Assembly: GCF_016862315.1 (NCBI RefSeq)
Contig: NZ_BOMS01000075.1
Coordinates: 1 to 50,731 of the forward strand
Direction of reading: 5' to 3'
DNA length: 50,731 bases
DNA from: Actinoplanes palleronii
GTDB taxonomy: Bacteria; Actinomycetota; Actinomycetes; Mycobacteriales; Micromonosporaceae
The notes below the pieces were generated by a model that saw nothing but the letters and a program-made list of their open reading frames with translations, was not told the DNA's origin and ran no database searches. The position numbers and the translations under genes are program-made. Shown piece by piece: positions 9,561-16,045 of the stretch; position 1 is the first letter of the stretch; every line of letters begins with the position of its first letter.

Positions 9561-10586
9561 TCAGCCGATCTTGAGGGTCCACGCCGCGGTGTGGACCCGC
9601 CCGGTCACCTGGAAGTCGAAGAACATCCGGTAGTCGCCGGGGCTCGGCGCGGTGATCCAGAACTTGACCTTGCCGTCCACCAGCTGCAGCTCCGGGTGGA
9701 CGTGCACGTAGGCGAGGTCGCCCTGACGGATCACCACCAGGTGGCCGAACGCGCCGAGGTAGGGCTCGACGGCGGCGGGCTTGCCGTCCGCGCCGGTAAC
9801 GGTCATCAGCAGCGGCTGGACCGCCGCGGTGCCAGGATTTCCTTCGTACGCCACGGTCAGACCGTCAGTGGTCGCCACCGGCGTCGGCGCGGGCAGTGAC
9901 TCCGGGGAGTAGTCGCCGGCCACGGTCAGGTCGCTACCCAGCGTGGTGGTCACCTGCTGGCCGCCGACCAGAGCGGTGAAGTCGGTGATCATCCGGTACA
10001 GGCCCGGCCGGGCCAGGGTCAGGTCGATGCCCCAGGTGCCGTCGGCGGCCATCTCCGGGTGCAGGTGCTGGAAGCCGGTCAGGTCCCGGCGGATCACGAT
10101 CAGGTGCAGCGGCTTGTCGTGCACGATCGCGTACGACGTGACCGACGCACCACCCGGGCCGTTGATCGTGAAGCTGAGCCGCTGCTTCTTCCCGGCCTGG
10201 AACGTGGTGCCGGCCGGGCGCAGGGTCACCCCGTCCGAGCTCAGCGAGAGTCCGCCGACCGCGGCACCGGCCGTAGTGGTCAGGCCGGCGCCGGTCGCGC
10301 CGTGGGTGTGCGGCATGTTCTCGTTGATCACGCCTGCGCCGGAGCCGGTGCTGGTGGTCGCGGCCGGGGTGGTCGCCGGGCCGGCCGCGGTGCCGTTGTT
10401 GAGGCGGCCCAGTCCGTAGCCGGCGAAGAGCACCACGATCAGCAGGGCGCCGATCGCGGCGAAGCGGAAACCGGAGCCCTCGGTGACCGGGTGATCCGGT
10501 TCCGCGGTCTCCGGCACGTCATCCGTGTCCGCCGGCAGCGCCCACCTGGACCGCTGCTTGTTGTCAGCCCGGGGCTGGTCAGGCAT
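9561..10586 (-). CDS. Membrane-anchored secreted protein of the copper cluster, two HxHPE modules
   Basis: 341 residues: short cytoplasmic head, one membrane segment (about 42-60), an Ala/Thr linker carrying MPHTHG, then two related beta-rich modules. Each has a conserved frame: LHLIVIRRDL...HLHPEM...GLYRMITDF, and HLVVIRQGDLAYVHVHPEL...GDYRMFFDF. The repeated His/Met positions suggest extracytoplasmic copper binding, but this is inferred. The ATG overlaps the copZ stop by eight bases (ATGCCTGA), so it is coupled to copZ. I do not know a named family. No copper ATPase lies in the cluster. Confidence 0.82.
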   Translation of the reverse strand: MPDQPRADNKQRSRWALPADTDDVPETAEPDHPVTEGSGFRFAAIGALLIVVLFAGYGLGRLNNGTAAGPATTPAATTSTGSGAGVINENMPHTHGATGAGLTTTAGAAVGGLSLSSDGVTLRPAGTTFQAGKKQRLSFTINGPGGASVTSYAIVHDKPLHLIVIRRDLTGFQHLHPEMAADGTWGIDLTLARPGLYRMITDFTALVGGQQVTTTLGSDLTVAGDYSPESLPAPTPVATTDGLTVAYEGNPGTAAVQPLLMTVTGADGKPAAVEPYLGAFGHLVVIRQGDLAYVHVHPELQLVDGKVKFWITAPSPGDYRMFFDFQVTGRVHTAAWTLKIG

Positions 10587-10791
10587 CCGCGAGCTCGTAG
10601 CCGGCCTCGTCGACCGCCGCGCGCACCGCGTCGTCGGCGAGCGGGGCCTCGCTGGTCACCGTCACTCCCCCGGAAGAGAGGTCGACCTGCACGCCGGCGA
10701 CACCGGGCAGCGCGGTGAGTTCCTCGGTCACCGCGTTGACGCAGTGCGAGCAGGTCATGCCCTTGACGGTGTAGGTGCTGGTGACGGTCAT
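10579..10791 (-). CDS. copZ: Copper chaperone, heavy-metal-associated domain
   Basis: 70 residues, a single ferredoxin-like HMA domain with MTCSHC at 12-17 (Cys14 and Cys17 bind Cu(I)). Strand and helix pattern and length fit CopZ/Atx1 proteins. It lies between csoR and the membrane-anchored protein in one direction, so it is most likely CsoR-controlled and shuttles Cu(I) in the cytoplasm. About 175 bp with an unusual 12-bp repeat separates it from csoR. Confidence 0.92.
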   Translation of the reverse strand: MTVTSTYTVKGMTCSHCVNAVTEELTALPGVAGVQVDLSSGGVTVTSEAPLADDAVRAAVDEAGYELADA

Positions 10792-10857
10792 GAGAGGAAC
10801 CTTTCGCCGCTTTCGTAGCTTCGTGGGTAGTCGCTCCGGGAACCCCGGGAGTTCCGT

Positions 10858-10968
10858 CCGGGTTCCACCCGGCGTTTCACCCGGCGTTTCACCCGGCGTT
10901 CGGTCCGGGTTTCGGCCGGGGTTTCGCCCGGCGTTCGGCCGGGGTTTCGGCCGGCGTTTCGGCCGGTC
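10858..10968. repeat. Degenerate 12-bp minisatellite between csoR and copZ
   Basis: About nine tandem units of 11-12 bases related to GTTTCACCCGGC / GTTTCGGCCGGG. The units grade from TTCACCC at the left to TTCGGCC at the right. It fills the csoR-copZ intercistronic space, up to the csoR stop codon. GGCC/GGCC and CCGG/CCGG pairs could fold the transcript; repeat number could therefore tune copZ expression. No protein is supported here. Confidence 0.8.
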
Positions 10969-11272
10969 AGGACTTGATCAACCGGGCGATCGCGTCCGAC
11001 GCCTCTTTGACCTTGGCGGACGGGTCGCCGGCCCGGGCCGCGTCCACGACGCAGTGGGCCAGGTGATCCTCCAACAGGCCGACCGCGACCGAATGCAGCG
11101 CACTCTTCGCCGCGGAGATCTGGGTCAGGACGTCGATGCAATACGTGTCCTCCTCGACCATCCGCTGCAGTCCACGGATCTGGCCCTCGATCCGGCGCAG
11201 CCGGCCGAGCAGGGCCGCCTTGTCGCCGGAATAGCCGTGCGGTCCATGCTGCGGGGTGGGCTCCTCGGACAT
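10967..11272 (-). CDS. csoR: Copper-sensing repressor CsoR
   Basis: 101 residues from the ATG at 11272. All-helical DUF156 protein; the Cu(I) ligands are present as Cys (in DTYCIDVL), His and Cys (in EDHLAHCV, spacing HxxxC), matching the C-H-C set of Mycobacterium CsoR. RLRRIEGQIRGLQRMV is the conserved first helix. An in-frame ATG at 11317 would extend the protein 15 residues through the operator, so the shorter start is preferred, likely on a leaderless mRNA. Apo-CsoR should repress its own operon and copper relieves it. Confidence 0.92.
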   Translation of the reverse strand: MSEEPTPQHGPHGYSGDKAALLGRLRRIEGQIRGLQRMVEEDTYCIDVLTQISAAKSALHSVAVGLLEDHLAHCVVDAARAGDPSAKVKEASDAIARLIKS

Positions 11273-11277
11273 GGAGC

Positions 11278-11298
11278 CAGAATACCCCCCGCCGGTAT
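11278..11298 (-). promoter_or_regulatory. csoR promoter with CsoR-type operator
   Basis: ATACCCCCCGCCGGTAT (11282-11298) is a pseudo-palindrome, ATACC-N7-GGTAT, of the kind bound by CsoR. Read on the minus strand it ends in TATTCT (11283-11278), a -10-like hexamer; five intervening bases (11277-11273) lead to the csoR ATG. Repressor binding would cover the -10 region. The leaderless layout is inferred from spacing. Confidence 0.7.
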
Positions 11299-11471
11299 GC
11301 GAACCCGCCATGCCCACCCGTGACCGTCACCCCGCCGCGCGTCACACCGCACGTCGGCTGGTGCTCACGGCTGCCTCAACGCCCCGGACACAGCCGTCAC
11401 CACCAGCCGGGGTCGTCCCGGCGTGGGAAAGCGCTGGCGGATCCGCCCCCGGGCCGTGACACCATGCGGCC

Positions 11472-11927
11472 GTGGAAAACCGTGAACGGGACGGCTACGT
11501 CCTTACCGACGACCCGAGCAGGGTCGATGTCGACCTCGTGCACCACTGGCTGAGCGAGGAGTCCTACTGGGCGGCCGGCCGATCCCACGAGCTGGTCAGC
11601 CGCTCGATCTCGGGCTCCTTGCCGTATGCGGTCCTCGCCGGCGAGCAGCAGGTGGCGTTCGCCCGGGTGGTGACCGACGGGGCGACCTTCGCCTGGATCT
11701 GCGATGTCTTCGTCGACAAGCAGCACCGGGGCCACGGTCTGGGCACGTGGCTGGTCGACAGCATCGTCGAGGATCTGACCGGCCGGGGCATCCTGCGCTT
11801 CCTGCTGGCCACCAAGGACGCGCACGAGGTCTACCGCCGGTCGGGCTTCGCACCGCTGGAGGGCCCGGACCGCTTCATGGAAATCGACCACCGCCCCACC
11901 CGCAACGCCATCCTCGGCCGCGCCTGA
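11472..11927 (+). CDS. GNAT-family N-acetyltransferase
   Basis: 151 residues from the GTG at 11472. The acetyl-CoA loop is DVFVDKQHRGHGLGTWLV (Q/RxxGxG/A form), preceded by the strand FAWICDVFV and followed by EVYRRSGFAPL. This is the stand-alone YhbS/ElaA-like type; the acceptor is unknown. It is transcribed away from csoR, and its downstream side is a 440-bp repeat field with no gene. Confidence 0.87.
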   Translation: MENRERDGYVLTDDPSRVDVDLVHHWLSEESYWAAGRSHELVSRSISGSLPYAVLAGEQQVAFARVVTDGATFAWICDVFVDKQHRGHGLGTWLVDSIVEDLTGRGILRFLLATKDAHEVYRRSGFAPLEGPDRFMEIDHRPTRNAILGRA

Positions 11928-11934
11928 CCACCCG

Positions 11935-12225
11935 CCCGGAGGGGCGGCAGCAGCACACAATCGGTCATCGCGTGCTCCTGCCGCCCACCAGAGGGCGGCA
12001 CCAGACCGCACACCAGCACCGCGGACCCGCACCGCCCCCACCGCGCCGGCAACACACACCATCGGCCAAACTCGGGGCTGCAGCAGACCGCACACCAGCA
12101 CCGCGGACCCACACCGCCCACCAGGGGGCGGCAGCGGGCCGCGATCCAACAACGCGGACTCGCACCGCCCGCCCCCGGGCGGCGAGCGCACGCGATCGGT
12201 CATCGCGGACTCGCGCCGCCCTCGA
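11935..12225. repeat. Field of GC-rich palindromic repeats (dispersed repeat copies B)
   Basis: Mosaic of short inverted and direct repeats. GACCGCACACCAGCACCGCG occurs at about 12004 and again 82 bp later. CCGCCCGCCCCCGGGCGG (about 12166-12182) is a palindrome core, and CGCACGCGATCGGTCATCGC follows. Positions 12164-12193 match 92-121 at 25 of 30 bases. The gene-free interval 11928-12367 holds nothing else that I can support; it separates convergent gnat and recQ genes. Confidence 0.72.
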
Positions 12226-12367
12226 CGGTGCGGGTGGGCGTGAGTCGGCCGGTGCCGGGGGGACGGATCCGGCCGTGGCGTAGTCGAACGGCCGCGCGGC
12301 ACGGATCCGAGCCCGCCGAGACGAGGGCGCGGGGGCGTGGGGGCGCGGGCGCGCTAAGGCGCGCGGG

Positions 12368-14515
12368 TCAGCTGGACGTGGCCAAGGCCAGCGGGAGGAT
12401 GGCGGTGGCGCCGGAGCGGCGCAGGGAGCGGCCGGCCAGGGTCATCGTCCAGCCGGAGTCGACCAGGTCGTCGATGAGCAGGAGCGGGCCCGGGTGGGCT
12501 TCGATCGCGGCGACCAGGTCGGGGCTGACGGTGAACGCGTCGTGCAGGGCGCGGACCCGCTGCGCGCTGTTGCCGCGGAACGTCTCCTCGCCGGCGCCGG
12601 CCGGGCTCAGGGCACCCAGCAGCGGCAGCCGGCCGACCGTCGCGATGTGCTCGGCCAGGCTGTGGACAAGTTGTGGATGACGGCGTGAGCCGACCGCCAC
12701 GACGCCGACCGGGCGCTGCTGCCAGGCGTCGGCGCCCCGGGCCCAGGCCTTGAGCACCTCGACCACCGCGGCGGCGAGCTGGGCCGGGACCGGCGCGTCG
12801 GATGACTCCGGACCGACCACGGTGCGCAGCCGGGCACCCCAGCCCAGGTCGGAGAGCCGCCCGACGGCCCGGCCCGGCTCGATCTGCTCGACGGGGCTGA
12901 TCTTGCCTTTCAGGGAGATGCCGATGGCGGACATCCCGGGCGGCCACAGCTTCTTCGGCGCGACCTCGACACCGGGCCGGCCGAGGAACGCCTCGGCGGC
13001 GGCGAGCGAGCCGGCCGACACCTCCGCGTCGAACAGCGGCTCGGCACAGTTGTCGCACCGGCCGCACGGTGCGGCGTCCGGGTCGTCGAGGCAGCGGCGC
13101 AGGAACTCCATCCGGCAGGTGGCCGTCACGGCGTACTCAATCATGGTTTGTTGCTCGGCGGTCCGGGCCTCGGCGACGCGCCGCAAGCGGGCGGTGTCGT
13201 AGGTCCACGGCTCGCCGGTGGAGAGCCAGCCGCCGCGGATGCGGCGCACCGCGCCGTCCACGTCGAGGACCTTGAGCATCAGCTCGAGGCGGTTGCGGCG
13301 CAGGTCGACGAGCGGCTCCAGGGCCTGGGTGGAGAGCGGCCGCTCCGCGGTGAGCTGGGCCAGCACCGAGCGCACCTGGTCCTCGGGCGGGAACGCCAGC
13401 GAGGCGAAATAGCGCCAGATCGCCGCGTCCTCCGGGCCGGGCAGCAGCACCACCTCGGCGTGCTCGACGGCCCGGCCGGCCCGGCCGACCTGCTGGTAAT
13501 AGGCGATCGGCGAATTCGGCGCGCCCAGGTGCACAACGAACCCGAGGTCGGGCTTGTCGAAGCCCATGCCGAGCGCGGACGTCGCCACCAGCGCCTTGAT
13601 CTTGTTGTCCAGCAGGTCCTGCTCGGCGACGCGGCGCTCGGCGTCCTCCACCTGGCCGGTGTAGGAGGCCACCGGGAAGCCGCGGGACCGCAGGAAGTCG
13701 GTGGTCTCGGTGGCGCCGGCGACGGTCAGGGTGTAGATGATGCCGGAACCGGGCAGCCGCTCCAGGTGGTCGGCGAGCCAGGCCAGCCGGTGGGCCGGGT
13801 CGGACAGGCGCAGCACGGCGAGGCGCAGCGAGTCACGATCCAGCGAGCCGCGCAACACCAGCGCGTCGTCGCCCAGCTGGTCGGCGACGTCGGCGGTGAC
13901 CCGGGCGTTGGCGGTCGCGGTGGTGGCCAGCACCGGGGTGCGGCCGGGGAGTCCACTCAAGAACGTCCGCAATCGGCGATAGTCCGGCCGGAAGTCGTGG
14001 CCCCAGTCGGAGACGCAGTGCGCCTCGTCGACCACCAGCAGGCCGGTGCTGTGCGCGAGGCCGGGCAGCACGTTGTCGCGGAAGTCGGGGTTGTTCAGCC
14101 GCTCCGGGCTGATCAGCAGCACGTCGACGGTGCCGGACCGGATCTCCTGCTCGATCTCGGACCACTCGTCCAGGTTCGCCGAGTTGATCGTGCGGGCTCG
14201 GATGCCGGCCCGGGCGGCCGCGTCCACCTGGTTGCGCATCAGCGCGAGCAGTGGGGACACGATCACCGTGGGGCCGGTCGACCCGTCGGCCCGCAGCAGC
14301 GCGGTGGCCACGAAATAGACCGCCGACTTGCCCCACCCGGTGCGCTGCACGCAGAGCACCCGGCGGCGGTCGACGGTGAGCGCCTCGATGGCACGCCACT
14401 GGTCCTCGCGCAGTTTCGCGTGCTCACCGGCGAGCCGGCGCAGCACCTCCTCGGCACGCTCCCGCACACTCGCCCGCTCGGCCGCACCGGCCGTCATTCG
14501 CGTCGTCTCGGTCAC
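12368..14515 (-). CDS. recQ: RecQ-family DNA helicase fused to phosphoribosyltransferase-like domain
   Basis: 715 residues. RecQ motifs: LREDQWRAI (motif 0), GWGKS (60-64), DEAHCVSDWGHDFRPDY (163-179), ATTATA, and QVGRAGRA (motif VI). A zinc module follows with Cys residues in TCRMEF, RRC and CGRCDNC. After about residue 520 the helicase gives way to a C-terminal domain ending in LLLIDDLVDSGWTMT (678-692), the PRPP-binding loop of type I phosphoribosyltransferases. No HRDC domain is visible. It unwinds DNA for repair; the function of the PRT-like part is unknown. The fusion is, as I recall, widespread in actinobacteria. Confidence 0.92.
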   Translation of the reverse strand: MTETTRMTAGAAERASVRERAEEVLRRLAGEHAKLREDQWRAIEALTVDRRRVLCVQRTGWGKSAVYFVATALLRADGSTGPTVIVSPLLALMRNQVDAAARAGIRARTINSANLDEWSEIEQEIRSGTVDVLLISPERLNNPDFRDNVLPGLAHSTGLLVVDEAHCVSDWGHDFRPDYRRLRTFLSGLPGRTPVLATTATANARVTADVADQLGDDALVLRGSLDRDSLRLAVLRLSDPAHRLAWLADHLERLPGSGIIYTLTVAGATETTDFLRSRGFPVASYTGQVEDAERRVAEQDLLDNKIKALVATSALGMGFDKPDLGFVVHLGAPNSPIAYYQQVGRAGRAVEHAEVVLLPGPEDAAIWRYFASLAFPPEDQVRSVLAQLTAERPLSTQALEPLVDLRRNRLELMLKVLDVDGAVRRIRGGWLSTGEPWTYDTARLRRVAEARTAEQQTMIEYAVTATCRMEFLRRCLDDPDAAPCGRCDNCAEPLFDAEVSAGSLAAAEAFLGRPGVEVAPKKLWPPGMSAIGISLKGKISPVEQIEPGRAVGRLSDLGWGARLRTVVGPESSDAPVPAQLAAAVVEVLKAWARGADAWQQRPVGVVAVGSRRHPQLVHSLAEHIATVGRLPLLGALSPAGAGEETFRGNSAQRVRALHDAFTVSPDLVAAIEAHPGPLLLIDDLVDSGWTMTLAGRSLRRSGATAILPLALATSS

Positions 14516-14552
14516 CCGGCATGTCTATCAGCCCGCACCGACAGAACTGGAG

Positions 14553-14578
14553 TTATCCACAGTCCGCCGCTGTCCACA
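14553..14578. promoter_or_regulatory. Pair of DnaA-box-like sites upstream of recQ
   Basis: TTATCCACA (14553-14561) is an exact classical DnaA box and CTGTCCACA (14570-14578) differs from the actinobacterial TTGTCCACA by one base. They lie in the 153-bp divergent region between recQ and the small conserved gene, with 17 bp between starts. They may let DnaA control one or both promoters; chance occurrence is not excluded. Confidence 0.5.
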
Positions 14579-14668
14579 GGCCGACGGCGGGAAGCCCGGC
14601 GCTGGGCCATGCTGCCGAGGTGACCGGAAATCCGACCCTCATCCGCTCCTGAATGGAAGTCTCGACTC

Positions 14669-15067
14669 ATGAGCAAAACGATTGCCGAGAAGCTGTTGAT
14701 CAAGCCGAACTCCACGGTCTGGCTCAACCAGCCGGCCCGTCTGCCGCTGCTCACCCCGATGCCGGAGGGCGTGCGGGAGACCGGCACGCTGGCCACCGCC
14801 AGCACCGCTGTGCTCTTTGCCGACAACGCCGACATCGTACGAACGGAGCTCACCGAGCACCGCGCCGACCTGGACAAACCGGCCGCCTTCTGGATCGCCT
14901 ACCCGAAGGGCAACCAGGCGGACATCAACCGGGACTCGCTGTGGCCGATCGTGGCCGATTTCGACATGCGCCCGTGCGGTCAGGTGGCGATCGACGCGCG
15001 CTGGTCCGGTCTCCGCTTCCGGCCGAACCGGCCCGGTGAGGGCCGGTTCACCGGCGGGAGCGAGTGA
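14669..15067 (+). CDS. Small conserved protein, DUF3052-like
   Basis: 132 residues; GGAAG nine bases before the ATG. Features: KPNSTVWLNQPAR near the start, then FWIAYPKGNQADINRDSLWPI and VAIDARWSGLRFRP at the end. I recall this W-x-A-Y-P-K...RDSLW...WSALRFRP pattern in short actinobacterial proteins of unknown function, sometimes placed with DUF3052; the family name is uncertain. No membrane segment. It is convergent with the SDR gene, with five bases between stops. Confidence 0.8.
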   Translation: MSKTIAEKLLIKPNSTVWLNQPARLPLLTPMPEGVRETGTLATASTAVLFADNADIVRTELTEHRADLDKPAAFWIAYPKGNQADINRDSLWPIVADFDMRPCGQVAIDARWSGLRFRPNRPGEGRFTGGSE

Positions 15068-15072
15068 CCGGG

Positions 15073-15798
15073 TCAGCGGCCGAGGACCGAGCCACCGTTG
15101 ACGTTGATGATCTGGCCGGTGACGAACCCGCCGCCCGGGCCGGCCAGCCAGCGCACCGCCTCGGCGATGTCCTGCGGCTCACCGGCCCGCTTGACCAGCG
15201 TGGCGGCCACCCGGGAGGCATGGCCCTCGGGCGTCATCCGGCCGTCGAAGAACTCGCTGTCGGTGACGTAGCCGGGCGCGATCACGTTCGCCGTGATCCC
15301 CTCGCCGCCGAGGCCGGCCGCGAGGTCCAGGGCGTACCCGTGCAGGGCCGCCTTGGCCGCCGAGTACGGCCCGCCGCCGCCGCGCTGCGCCGCGATCGAG
15401 CTGGTCAGGATGATCTTGCCGCCGGGGCGGCGGAGCAGCGGCAGCAACGCGGTGGTCATCAGTACCGCGGTGAGCACGTTGGAGTCGAGATTGGCCCGCC
15501 AGCGCGCGGCCACCCCGTCCAGCGTGCTCTCGTCGCCCGCGAGGTACGCGCCGGCGTTGTTGACCAGGACGTCCACCGGGCGACCGGCCACCGCCTCGAC
15601 CACTGCGGGGATCTGCGCCGGGTCGGACACGTCGGCGGTGACCGGGGAGGCCTGCGGGCCGATCCACTTCACCGCGTCGGCGAGCACCTCGGGCCGGCGG
15701 CCCACGATGATCACGTCGTAGCCCTCGCCCGCCAGCATGCCGGCGACCGACCTGCCGATTCCCGTGCCACCACCGGTGACCACTGCCAGTCTTGTCAT
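15073..15798 (-). CDS. Short-chain dehydrogenase/reductase
   Basis: 241 residues, classical SDR. Cofactor motif TGGGTGIG (8-15), NNAG (80-83), catalytic Ser in LTSS (133-134), and YxxxK as Tyr145-Lys149. Arg38-Arg39 after strand 2 (VGRRPEV) suggests NADP(H). The C-terminal NVNGGSVLG is typical. The substrate is unknown. The upstream region holds two tandem-repeat blocks between its start and the kinase stop. Confidence 0.9.
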   Translation of the reverse strand: MTRLAVVTGGGTGIGRSVAGMLAGEGYDVIIVGRRPEVLADAVKWIGPQASPVTADVSDPAQIPAVVEAVAGRPVDVLVNNAGAYLAGDESTLDGVAARWRANLDSNVLTAVLMTTALLPLLRRPGGKIILTSSIAAQRGGGGPYSAAKAALHGYALDLAAGLGGEGITANVIAPGYVTDSEFFDGRMTPEGHASRVAATLVKRAGEPQDIAEAVRWLAGPGGGFVTGQIINVNGGSVLGR

Positions 15799-15863
15799 GG
15801 CCTCGACCCTATCGACGCGTCACCGGCCGGTGTCCCGGACCTGCCGACGCGACCCGGACCACG

Positions 15864-15933
15864 GCTCGGAGCGTGACCCGGCGGGCACCCGGACCGCAGC
15901 TCGGAGCGTGACCCGGCGGGCACCCGGGACCGC
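15864..15933. repeat. 35-bp direct duplication
   Basis: GCTCGGAGCGTGACCCGGCG starts at 15864 and again at 15899, followed in both by GGCACCCGG. The two copies are nearly identical, a recent-looking tandem duplication directly upstream of the SDR gene. Confidence 0.85.
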
Positions 15934-15944
15934 AGCTCGGCGGC

Positions 15945-16016
15945 GACACGGCGACACGGCGACGCGGCGACGCGGCGACGCGGCGACGCGGCGACGCGGC
16001 GACGCGGCGACGCGGC
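15945..16016. repeat. Nine tandem copies of an 8-bp unit GACRCGGC
   Basis: Two copies of GACACGGC (15945-15960) followed by seven perfect copies of GACGCGGC (15961-16016). It is non-coding: it lies between the kinase stop (16046) and the SDR start (15798), both on the minus strand. Such perfect short repeats are slippage-prone and may vary in length between strains. Confidence 0.92.
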
Positions 16017-16045
16017 GAGGGGCTCGGCGGGCAGCGCGGCGGGGC

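Noticed and set aside
11928..12367. A small gene between the GNAT gene and recQ
   Set aside because: All frames are low-complexity Arg/Ala/Pro translations of palindromic repeats.
12661..12680. A chromosomal origin at recQ
   Set aside because: Only a few DnaA-like boxes, inside a coding region, without an AT-rich stretch or dnaA/dnaN genes.
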